A DNA stretch of 7,330 bases. Origin: Bdellovibrionales bacterium (GTDB lineage: Bacteria > Bdellovibrionota > JAFGOL01). The stretch spans positions 1 to 7,330 of the forward strand of contig JAKIZQ010000057.1 of the NCBI GenBank assembly GCA_022707945.1, read 5' to 3'. The notes below the pieces were generated by a model. The model was given only the letters and a program-made list of their open reading frames with translations. It was not told where the DNA came from and searched no databases. A program made the translations under genes and the position numbers. This document shows positions 1 to 4,776 of the stretch, in pieces. Positions within the stretch are counted from its first letter, which is position 1. Each line of letters starts with the position of its first letter.

Positions 1-152
1 ATATTAGAGAATTCAATAAGTCCCCTAAAGTAGACTTTTGTTCCAATATGTTGTTTTTTTATTTCGTATGCTTCTTTGAAGAGGGCGTCTATATCTGTTC
101 TGTTCTTTAGTGAGAGGAGCTTTATTATTTCGGTTCTAGATAGTTCTTTCAT
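1..152 (-). CDS. hydE: [FeFe]-hydrogenase maturase HydE, N-terminal part (cut by window edge)
   Basis: This is the first ~50 residues of a radical SAM protein that runs off the left edge. It begins MKELSRTEIIKLLSLKN and reaches a segment reading EIKKQHIGTKVYFRGLIEFSN. In HydE that block (G-x-x-V-x-x-R-x-x-IEFSN) comes directly before the CxxxCxxC cluster that binds the 4Fe-4S centre. The cluster itself lies outside the window. HydE acts with HydF and HydG in the cytoplasm to build the H-cluster of [FeFe] hydrogenase, so its presence implies anaerobic hydrogen metabolism. The ATG at 152..150 gives the usual HydE N-terminus but has no Shine-Dalgarno sequence: the 13 bases between the tRNA end and the ATG read ACCTTCCTAATTT. 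It probably shares the tRNA transcript. Related BioB/PylB/HydG-type proteins are alternatives, but the IEFSN block fits HydE best. Confidence 0.8.
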   Translation of the reverse strand, partial: MKELSRTEIIKLLSLKNRTDIDALFKEAYEIKKQHIGTKVYFRGLIEFSN

Positions 153-165
153 AAATTAGGAAGGT

Positions 166-242
166 TGGTAGCGGGGAAGAGACTTGAACTCTTGACTCCA
201 CGGATATGAGCCGTGTGCTCTAACCAGCTGAGCTACCCCGCC
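166..242 (-). tRNA. tRNA-Met (anticodon CAT), elongator type
   Basis: A full 77-base cloverleaf can be folded on the minus strand. The acceptor stem pairs GGCGGGG with CCCCGCT, followed by A73 and an encoded CCA. The D-arm is GCTC...GAGC, the anticodon arm is CACGG-CTCATAT-CCGTG, and the T-arm is AAGAG-TTCAAGT-CTCTT. The anticodon CAT is at 208..206. It is not the initiator, because the anticodon stem lacks the three G-C pairs next to the loop and position 1-72 is not the mismatch expected of an initiator. A tRNA-Ile2 with lysidine at C34 is possible in principle, but the acceptor and D-arm look like elongator tRNA-Met. The first acceptor pair is a G-U wobble, which is slightly unusual. Confidence 0.93.
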
Positions 243-255
243 AACTTTCCATATG

Positions 256-284
256 CTTATATTTACATAGCAAAAGCTTGTCAA
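256..284 (-). promoter_or_regulatory. Promoter of the tRNA-Met (and probably hydE)
   Basis: Read on the minus strand, a perfect -35 box TTGACA (284..279) is followed by a 17-base spacer and a -10 box TATAAG (261..256). Transcription would begin a few bases before the mature tRNA 5' end at 242. It is a strong sigma70-type promoter, as expected for a tRNA gene. Its -35 box lies back to back with that of the rodZ promoter, 16 bases apart. Confidence 0.8.
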
Positions 285-300
285 GTACGGCAACATCTCG

Positions 301-327
301 TTGACATAATAAGGGCTTAGATATAGT
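301..327 (+). promoter_or_regulatory. Probable promoter of rodZ
   Basis: A perfect TTGACA (301-306) is followed by TATAGT (322-327, 5 of 6 consensus bases). The spacer is 15 bases, which is short. A 17-base spacer would put TAGTTT in the -10 position, a worse match. Transcription from TATAGT would start near 334, only about 4 bases before the rodZ ATG, so the mRNA would be nearly leaderless. Confidence 0.55.
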
Positions 328-337
328 TTTCTTTGTC

Positions 338-1249
338 ATGGAAGCTTTGGGAGCATATTTAAAGAAGAATCGCGATCAGCGAGGTGTTAGCTTAGAAGAG
401 ATGGCTGCTAACACAAAGATCAACGTAAGTATAATATCTTACCTTGAAGAAGACAGGTTTGATAAGTTGCCAGCTCCTGTTTTTGTTAAAGGTTTTATAA
501 GGTCTTATCTTAATTACCTTGGTGTAAATCCAAAAGAAGCCGTACTATTCTATGAACTCATTACTGGTGGTAAACCAAAAAAAGACCAAATACTTTCTCC
601 TGTTTCTGTAGAAAAAGAGGATGATCAAAAACAAGCAGAAAAAGTCTACAATATAAGGCTAAGCCAAAGAGGCTTAATCATAGTTATTTCTGTAGCGACC
701 CTGATGATCCTTACATTAATGTACCTTATAATATTCCCTAGTTCTGATACTTCATCCAGTGATGAGATCTCAGAGTATAGGAAGAGGATGTTGTTAAGGA
801 TGGCTCCTACAACGGTTACTACACCACCAGCGATAGTTCAGGAAGAACAAAAGGTTGTAGATGAAAAATCAGTAGAGCAAAAATCAACAGAACAAAAACC
901 AGTAGAACAGAAAGTGATTGAGCCCAAGCCTGTAGAACAAAAAGTAGTGGAACAAAAGCTAGTAGAACAAAAGCCCGTAGACCCGACGCAAAAAATAATT
1001 GTTAAAGCTAAAAAGGACCTTTGGGTAAAGGTTCAAATAGATAACGGAAAAACTTTTGATTTTCTATTAAGAAGTGGCAATACAAGAAAAATAGAGGCTC
1101 AAAAAGAATTAAAGATATTAATAGGCGACGCTTCTGGTGCAGACATAGAGTATCAGGGGCAATTAATAAAAGACCTTGGTCAAGCAGGGCATACAAAATC
1201 TTTAGTTTTCCCCGGACTTGGTAAGTGGAAAGATGCTCTTGTGCCATAA
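338..1249 (+). CDS. rodZ: RodZ-like cytoskeletal membrane protein (HTH_25 plus DUF4115 type)
   Basis: The 303-residue protein has RodZ architecture. Residues 1-65 are a Cro-like helix-turn-helix domain with the family blocks LGAYLKKNRDQRGVSLEE, SYLEEDRFDKLP and VFVKGFIRSYLNYLG. A single membrane segment spans about 112-133. A low-complexity linker at 170-214 holds nine pentapeptides of EQKxV type. Residues 218-295 form a beta-rich C-terminal domain of DUF4115 type (KAKKDLWVKVQIDNG). In known RodZ the N-terminal domain binds MreB in the cytoplasm and the C-terminal domain lies in the periplasm, helping set rod shape. The start gives exactly the family N-terminus, although no ribosome binding site precedes it. 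The 3' end overlaps the next gene by 17 bases, which suggests coupled translation. RodZ-like transcription factors are known, but the membrane segment favours the shape role. Confidence 0.85.
   Translation: MEALGAYLKKNRDQRGVSLEEMAANTKINVSIISYLEEDRFDKLPAPVFVKGFIRSYLNYLGVNPKEAVLFYELITGGKPKKDQILSPVSVEKEDDQKQAEKVYNIRLSQRGLIIVISVATLMILTLMYLIIFPSSDTSSSDEISEYRKRMLLRMAPTTVTTPPAIVQEEQKVVDEKSVEQKSTEQKPVEQKVIEPKPVEQKVVEQKLVEQKPVDPTQKIIVKAKKDLWVKVQIDNGKTFDFLLRSGNTRKIEAQKELKILIGDASGADIEYQGQLIKDLGQAGHTKSLVFPGLGKWKDALVP
845..979 (+). repeat. 15-base tandem repeat encoding EQKxV pentapeptides in RodZ
   Basis: Nine successive five-residue units (EQKVV, DEKSV, EQKST, EQKPV, EQKVI, EPKPV, EQKVV, EQKLV, EQKPV) make up RodZ residues 170-214. 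The DNA units are 15 bases long and clearly related (gtagaacaaaa-type core) but not identical. The segment lies between the membrane anchor and the C-terminal domain, so it is probably an extended, charged spacer in the periplasm. Such repeats may vary in number between strains. Confidence 0.85.
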
Positions 1250-2096
1250 TTGTCCCAGAAATTGCAATAAAATACCTTTTTGTTCAAGAACAGAAGATCA
1301 TTTACGGATAAATGTATATCAAGCCCATTATGGAGAAGAACCGCTAATATCAGGGACTAAAGGTTCTGGTACCATCTTTTTTGCTAACTGCAATATGAAA
1401 TGTGTTTTTTGCCAGAATTACAAAATAAGCCAAGAAGCTGCAGGAAAAGATGTAAACTCTCAGAACCTCTATAATATATGTAAAGAACTAGAGTCAATGG
1501 GGGTACATAATATAAATTTTGTAACTCCCACACCATATGCAGATAAGATAATTCCCGTCATGAAAAAACTAAAACAAGAGGGCTTTAAACTCCCTTTTGT
1601 ATGGAATTGTGGTGGATATGAGAACATTAAAGGTGTTAAAGAACTTAAGGGACTTGTAGATATATATCTTCCAGATTTTAAATATAGCGATAATAAACTC
1701 GCCGTTAGATATTCTTGTGCTCCTTCTTATTTTGATAATTTTAAACAGGTTCTTTGCGAAATGCGTTCTCAGGTGAATGATGTAATTAATGAGGCTAACG
1801 GCGTAATGGAACAAGGTTTAATAATAAGACATTTAGTACTCCCCGGGAATGTTCAGAACTCTATAGGGGTGCTTAAGGCTATTAAAGATTTAATAGGTGT
1901 AGATGTGTACATAAGTCTTATGTCCCAGTATTGTCCTCTTCATAAAGCGGGTCTTTATAATGAGCTTTCAAGACGATTAAACAACGAGGAGTATCAGCTC
2001 GTATGTGATTCTTTTTATGAACTTGGCTTTCATAAGGGGTTTTTACAGGACCTTAGCTCTGCTACCGAGGAACATATACCAGATTTTTTCGCTTGA
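1233..2096 (+). CDS. Radical SAM protein, COG1313 (PflX / PflA-homologue) family
   Basis: The product is 287 residues from the ATG at 1233. An N-terminal cysteine set C4-x2-C7-P-R-x-C11-x5-C17 is followed by HYGEEPLISGTKGSGTIFF and the radical SAM cluster C53-N-M-K-C57-V-F-C60-QNY. This order is typical of COG1313, a family named after the pyruvate formate-lyase activating enzyme but without a proven reaction. Later blocks FVTPTPY, WNCGGYE, DIYLPDFKY, RHLVLPGN and SLMSQY complete the TIM-barrel signature. The C53/C57/C60 residues should hold a 4Fe-4S cluster that cleaves S-adenosylmethionine, and the N-terminal cysteines may bind a second metal site. No glycyl radical enzyme is next to it. 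The ATG at 1233 is chosen because it leads straight into the first cysteine motif and has GGAAAG just upstream. It overlaps rodZ by 17 bases. Confidence 0.85.
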   Translation: MLLCHNCPRNCNKIPFCSRTEDHLRINVYQAHYGEEPLISGTKGSGTIFFANCNMKCVFCQNYKISQEAAGKDVNSQNLYNICKELESMGVHNINFVTPTPYADKIIPVMKKLKQEGFKLPFVWNCGGYENIKGVKELKGLVDIYLPDFKYSDNKLAVRYSCAPSYFDNFKQVLCEMRSQVNDVINEANGVMEQGLIIRHLVLPGNVQNSIGVLKAIKDLIGVDVYISLMSQYCPLHKAGLYNELSRRLNNEEYQLVCDSFYELGFHKGFLQDLSSATEEHIPDFFA

Positions 2097-2103
2097 TTTT
2101 TAA

Positions 2104-2112
2104 TGGTATAAC
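2104..2112 (+). promoter_or_regulatory. Possible extended -10 promoter for rpoZ-lptG
   Basis: TGG-TATAAC at 2104-2112 fits an extended -10 element (TGn-TATAAT with one mismatch). The matching -35 position (2084-2089) is only a T-run, so the call is tentative. Transcription would start near 2119 and give a leader of about 45 bases before rpoZ. Otherwise rpoZ would be read from the rodZ promoter. The 68-base gap after the radical SAM gene shows no terminator hairpin. Confidence 0.35.
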
Positions 2113-2164
2113 AGGGTAAAAGGGTTCCTGACTTATTGAATGGCGCGACACGGAGGTTTTATAT

Positions 2165-2479
2165 ATGGCAAGAGTTACTGTAGAAGATTGTCTTAGAAAA
2201 GAACCAAACAGGTTTGCTTTAGTTCATCTTGCATCAAGAAGATCTAAACAAATACTTAAAGGGTCTAGACCGTTAATAAACAAGGACAATAAAGAAGTTG
2301 TTCTTTCTTTAAGAGAAATAGCCGCTGGTAAAGTTGAATTTACTGAAAGCAATAAAATATCTAACCTAGCTCAAGAAGAACTTTCTAGCATAACCTCTAT
2401 GAGTGCAGACGTTAAGATAAAGAGTATGCCGGGAGAGGTTTATACTGTTAATCTTTCAGACTCAGAGGATGTCGAATAA
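2165..2479 (+). CDS. rpoZ: DNA-directed RNA polymerase omega subunit
   Basis: The 104-residue product opens with MARVTVEDCLRKEPNRFALV, the classic omega start, followed by the HLASRRSKQILKGS segment (the equivalent of the LAxxRARQL helix) and VVLSLREIAAGKV. Omega binds the beta' subunit, helps RNA polymerase assemble and, in proteobacteria, forms part of a ppGpp site. The tail beyond about residue 62 is an extra acidic stretch of low conservation; length is otherwise normal for the family (about 70-110). A strong ribosome binding site GGAGG lies 9 bases before the ATG. The gene is followed after 6 bases by the LptG-like gene, so the two are very likely co-transcribed. In many bacteria rpoZ instead sits by gmk and spoT, so the neighbourhood here is different. 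Confidence 0.93.
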   Translation: MARVTVEDCLRKEPNRFALVHLASRRSKQILKGSRPLINKDNKEVVLSLREIAAGKVEFTESNKISNLAQEELSSITSMSADVKIKSMPGEVYTVNLSDSEDVE

Positions 2480-2485
2480 ACGACC

Positions 2486-3562
2486 GTGTGGGTCTTAATC
2501 CGTTATACCGTTTCTGAATTCATAAAAAGATTTTTTTTGTTCTTGTGTATCCTTATATCTCTATTTATTGGAATAGATCTTTTGTCTAGGATATGGAGCA
2601 TTAATGCACCATTAAGTACTACAGCTCTCTATTATTTCTTCAGAGTTCCTCAGGTTGGGATACAGATGATTCCAGTAAGTATATTACTTGCTACGTTATT
2701 ATTCTTTTCATACATGTCAAAACACAACGAGATAGTAGCCCTTTATACCAGTGGAAGGAGCCTTTTTAGGATATCAAGCCCCATACTTTTACTCGTAATT
2801 GTAATAAGCGTTATGTCTTTTTTGTTTTCTGATTATTTGTTGCCCATTGCTAACTTTAAGGCTCAAAAGATCTGGATGGTCGATATTGTGGGCAAAGAAG
2901 GAGAGTTCTACGATAGTTTACATCAAAAGAGGGCTTGGTTTAGGGATAAGGATATTATCTACAACGTGTCTTCTTATGACTCAAAATCCAAGGCTGTATC
3001 TGGTTTAAGCCTTTATTCTTTCGACGGAGACTTTAAGATGAAAGAGCATGTTTATGCCAAACGTGCTCTGTATGAAGGTAAAAAACAGTGGCTACTTAAA
3101 GACGTAAGAAAAACAAGCTTTATAGACGGAAAAGCTACTACAGAGCTTGTTCCAGAGATAAATATAAATCTTAGGGAAGTGCCAGACGACTTTAAGAGGA
3201 TGGAAGCCAGATCTGAACATCTTACAGCCTCAAGATTAAAAAAATACATATCAGACCTCAAGGATGCGGGTATATCCCCCGCGAAATATGAGGTTGAGTA
3301 CCACAAACGTTACTCGCTGGCCTTTGCCGGTTTAGTTATGTGCTTTATAGCTATACCTTTTGCCGTTAGACAGCAAAGAAGAGGGGGCGTTGCCATAAAC
3401 ATCGGCGCGGGGTTTGTCCTCGTATTTGCTTACTGGGTGCTGTTCTCAATGCTTTTGAGCCTTGGTATGTCGGGTAAAATATGGGCGCCAATGTCTGCTT
3501 GGGGGGCTAATATTATCTTTATAGGCCTATCCGTTTTTTTAGTCAGAAAAATGAAAAAATAA
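2486..3562 (+). CDS. LptF/LptG-family LPS export ABC permease (LptG-like)
   Basis: The 358-residue protein matches the YjgP/YjgQ family in length and layout. Three membrane segments lie near residues 13-33, 56-77 and 97-117, a periplasmic beta-jellyroll domain at about 125-240, and three more membrane segments near 278-294, 303-325 and 337-353. Family-like blocks include QVGIQMIPVSILLATLLFFSYM followed by a SKHNEIVALYTSGRS coupling region. In the known system LptF and LptG pair with the ATPase LptB to extract lipopolysaccharide from the inner membrane and pass it to LptC and LptA. The family pattern near residue 30 (FIGIDLLSRI) leans towards LptG, but LptF cannot be excluded; no partner gene is in the window. 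GTG at 2486 is the only plausible start: the frame is closed upstream by the rpoZ stop. There is no well-spaced ribosome binding site, so translation probably relies on coupling to rpoZ. Confidence 0.88.
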   Translation: MWVLIRYTVSEFIKRFFLFLCILISLFIGIDLLSRIWSINAPLSTTALYYFFRVPQVGIQMIPVSILLATLLFFSYMSKHNEIVALYTSGRSLFRISSPILLLVIVISVMSFLFSDYLLPIANFKAQKIWMVDIVGKEGEFYDSLHQKRAWFRDKDIIYNVSSYDSKSKAVSGLSLYSFDGDFKMKEHVYAKRALYEGKKQWLLKDVRKTSFIDGKATTELVPEININLREVPDDFKRMEARSEHLTASRLKKYISDLKDAGISPAKYEVEYHKRYSLAFAGLVMCFIAIPFAVRQQRRGGVAINIGAGFVLVFAYWVLFSMLLSLGMSGKIWAPMSAWGANIIFIGLSVFLVRKMKK

Positions 3563-3589
3563 AAAAAACATTATTTATAAAAAAAAGAC

Positions 3590-3619
3590 TATACAAAAAC
3601 AAAGTTTATAGACTATAAT
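3590..3619 (+). promoter_or_regulatory. Promoter of the basic repeat protein gene
   Basis: A perfect TATAAT -10 box (3614-3619) is preceded after 18 bases by TATACA (3590-3595, 4 of 6 bases of the -35 consensus), in very AT-rich surroundings. Transcription would begin near 3626, giving a leader of about 52 bases. The heptamer GACTATA occurs twice, at 3587-3593 and 3611-3617, exactly 24 bases apart and overlapping both promoter boxes. It may be chance in AT-rich DNA or a small operator. Confidence 0.6.
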
Positions 3620-3631
3620 GTATTCAGATTA

Positions 3632-3673
3632 GAGTTCATAAAGAACTCAAGAAAAAAAGAAGGGAGGGGGAAA
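3632..3673 (+). promoter_or_regulatory. Leader hairpin and purine-rich strong ribosome binding site
   Basis: A perfect 6-bp stem GAGTTC/GAACTC with loop ATAAA (3632-3648) sits near the predicted 5' end of the mRNA. It is followed by 25 uninterrupted purines (3649-3673) that contain GGGAGGGGG at 3662-3670, an exceptionally strong Shine-Dalgarno region before the ATG at 3678. A 5' hairpin followed by an unstructured purine tract is the type of leader expected to give a stable, well-translated mRNA; high expression is inferred. Confidence 0.55.
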
Positions 3674-3677
3674 CCTT

Positions 3678-4052
3678 ATGAAGATTGAACGTTGTGGAAT
3701 AAAAAGACAAGCTGGTTATCTTTATTACATCGACAAGAATGGTAACATCGCTAGAGTAAAAATGGCTCGCGGTGGAGCAAAAGGTCAGAAATCAAAACCA
3801 GAAGTAGTAAAAGTTCTTAACCTAAAAAGAGTTCCTGAGCATTTGTTCTACATTGACAAGGACGGCGACGTTTCTAGTGTAAAGATGGCTCGTGGTGGAA
3901 AGAAAGGTGCTAAGAGGAAACATAAAAAAGCAAAAGCTAAAAAAGTTAAGAAAGTTAAAAAGGCTAAAAAAGCTAAAAAAGTTAAAAAAGTAAAGAAAGT
4001 AAAAAAAGTTAAAAAAGCTAAAAAAGCTAAAAAGTCTAAAAAAAGAAGGTAG
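3678..4052 (+). CDS. Highly basic protein with duplicated YIDKxGxV-VKMARGG motif and Lys/Ala/Val tail; probable nucleic-acid-binding protein
   Basis: I do not recognise a named family. The 124-residue protein has three parts. Residues 10-40 and 51-81 are two copies of one motif offset by 41 residues: YYIDKNGNIARVKMARGG and FYIDKDGDVSSVKMARGG. Residues 83-124 are a tail of 27 Lys and 2 Arg among 42 residues, built from KKA/KKV triplets and ending SKKRR. Such a tail resembles histone H1, chlamydial Hc1 and other lysine-rich chromatin proteins, so binding to DNA or RNA is likely but not shown. Each motif could form a beta-hairpin turning at DKNG/DKDG. No membrane segment or signal peptide is visible. 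The gene has its own TATAAT promoter, a very strong ribosome binding site and a strong terminator, which suggests abundant, independent expression. A ribosome-associated role is the main alternative. Confidence 0.8.
   Translation: MKIERCGIKRQAGYLYYIDKNGNIARVKMARGGAKGQKSKPEVVKVLNLKRVPEHLFYIDKDGDVSSVKMARGGKKGAKRKHKKAKAKKVKKVKKAKKAKKVKKVKKVKKVKKAKKAKKSKKRR
3705..3797 (+). repeat. Internal repeat, copy 1, of the basic protein
   Basis: This encodes residues 10-40 (core YYIDKNGNIARVKMARGG). It aligns without gaps to residues 51-81, offset 123 bases. The DNA copies have diverged mostly at third positions (for example gctcgcggtgga versus gctcgtggtgga), which points to an old duplication held by selection on the protein. 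Confidence 0.85.
3828..3920 (+). repeat. Internal repeat, copy 2, of the basic protein
   Basis: This encodes residues 51-81 (core FYIDKDGDVSSVKMARGG). Compared with copy 1, the YIDK, G, VKMARGG and KG positions are unchanged, while the stretch between them varies (NGNIAR against DGDVSS). The invariant MARGG is probably the functional core. Confidence 0.85.
3924..4049 (+). repeat. Lysine-rich 9-base tandem repeat (KKA/KKV tail)
   Basis: Eleven consecutive XKK triplets (X is Val, Ala or Ser) give a DNA repeat of aaaaaagct / aaaaaagtt type. The strand is nearly free of C. It encodes an intrinsically disordered polycation and is prone to slippage during replication, so its length may vary between strains. 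Confidence 0.9.
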
Positions 4053-4071
4053 TCGAATTATTTAGTCGACC

Positions 4072-4110
4072 AAAAGGGCCTCCGGCTTAAATGCCGGGGG
4101 CTCTTGTTTT
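4072..4110 (+). terminator. Strong intrinsic terminator after the basic protein gene
   Basis: A 12-bp stem pairs AGGGCCTCCGGC (4075-4086) with GCCGGGGGCTCT (4093-4104), with two G-U pairs and loop TTAAAT. It is followed by TGTTTT (4105-4110). The A-run before it (4072-4075) is too short to make it convincingly bidirectional. The U-tract has a G at its second position, which may permit some read-through into the gene starting at 4121. Confidence 0.88.
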
Positions 4111-4120
4111 GTAGGGTGAT

Positions 4121-4765
4121 ATGGAATTTAAAAATTGTTTCGATAATATAGTTAAAGAGTTCAGCACTGGTAAATATGGAACTCAAATACAAAAAGCAAA
4201 GCAAGAATTCTTTTCTTTAAGCGGCACTGTCTACGAAGATAGCAGGGAATATATTGATAGGATAAATCTTTTTTTGGATTGGTACGTTTTTGATAGAAAT
4301 CTTGATGAGGAGGATCTTACTCCGTTAAAGATGTATATTTTTATGCACGATAAAAATATAGATGAAGAGCAAAAAGGTTTTTTGCAAGGCATGGACGCCT
4401 CTGTTTCAAGTCTTTTTATAGTTAAGGAATTAAGACGTGATAGTGTTAAGGTTAAGGACATGTTCACGGGTATTAAATATGAAGTACACGATGATTATTT
4501 TTTAAGTTTTGTTCATAAGGGAGATATATTCCAAGGCAGGATTGTAAATATAGGGAAGAAAAAGATCTTTGGTGTAGGTTTTTGTTTTCATTATCCAGAG
4601 GCAGAATCTTATATTAAAGGAGAAATTAAGAAGATACGTAATATGGAAAGATCATATCATCTTGATCTGATGATGAGATTGGCTTTAATGAAAGTTAAGA
4701 CAGTGGAATATCCACATGTTGATGTAAGGGATATATATAGTACTAAACCGTTAGTTAGGTTTTAA
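4121..4765 (+). CDS. Conserved-looking protein of unknown function, 214 residues
   Basis: I do not recognise this protein. It appears soluble, with no signal peptide or membrane segment. Residues 1-95 look helical (RINLFLDWYVFDRNLDEEDLTP at 47-68, then an acidic helix). Residues 97-160 look like a small beta domain: SSLFIVKELRRDSVKVKDMF, TGIKYEVHD, KGDIFQGRIVNIG and then FGVGFCFHYPEAESYI. Residues 165-196 are again helical and charged. The beta part, with a KGDIFQGRIV strand pair, is reminiscent of a small barrel, but I cannot assign it. An AGGGTGAT ribosome binding site lies directly before the ATG. The gene ends 11 bases before greA, so both are very likely in one transcript with recG, which hints at a link to transcription or genome maintenance. 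Its start is only 10 bases after a strong terminator. Confidence 0.8.
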   Translation: MEFKNCFDNIVKEFSTGKYGTQIQKAKQEFFSLSGTVYEDSREYIDRINLFLDWYVFDRNLDEEDLTPLKMYIFMHDKNIDEEQKGFLQGMDASVSSLFIVKELRRDSVKVKDMFTGIKYEVHDDYFLSFVHKGDIFQGRIVNIGKKKIFGVGFCFHYPEAESYIKGEIKKIRNMERSYHLDLMMRLALMKVKTVEYPHVDVRDIYSTKPLVRF

Positions 4766-4776
4766 GGGAGGTTGAG

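Noticed and set aside
166..242. The tRNA as initiator tRNA-fMet or tRNA-Ile2.
   Set aside because: The anticodon stem lacks the three consecutive G-C pairs of initiators, and the acceptor and D-arm sequence matches elongator tRNA-Met rather than Ile2, although Ile2 cannot be fully excluded by eye.
160..250. tRNA gene as an integration site for a mobile element.
   Set aside because: No integrase gene, no duplicated tRNA 3' end elsewhere in the window and no change of base composition were seen.
1218..1232. TTG at 1218 as the start of the radical SAM gene.
   Set aside because: It adds only five residues (MVSGK) before the family-like MLLCHNCPRNC start; the ATG at 1233 has a better codon and GGAAAG upstream.
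1008..1814. Minus-strand open frames opposite rodZ (1008-1247) and the radical SAM gene (1569-1814).
   Set aside because: Both are short, have no plausible protein character and lie opposite conserved coding sequence.
3732..3890. EF-hand-like calcium loops in DKNGN / DKDGD.
   Set aside because: The spacing is D-x-D-G-D, not the D-x-D-x-D-G of EF-hand or dockerin loops, and the conserved glutamate is missing.
3924..4049. Programmed ribosomal frameshift in the A-rich lysine tail (A-AAA-AAA type sites).
   Set aside because: A -1 slip meets a TAA at once in the repeated ctaaaaaa units, and a +1 slip only extends to a stop near 4080 or earlier without a meaningful product.
3924..4049. Repeat array resembling a CRISPR or satellite.
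   Set aside because: The 9-base periodicity is fully explained by in-frame KKA/KKV codons, and there are no spacers.
4052..4070. Inverted repeat GTCGA...TCGAC as a separate terminator.
   Set aside because: The stem is only 5 bp with a 9-base loop and no T-tract; the real terminator follows directly.
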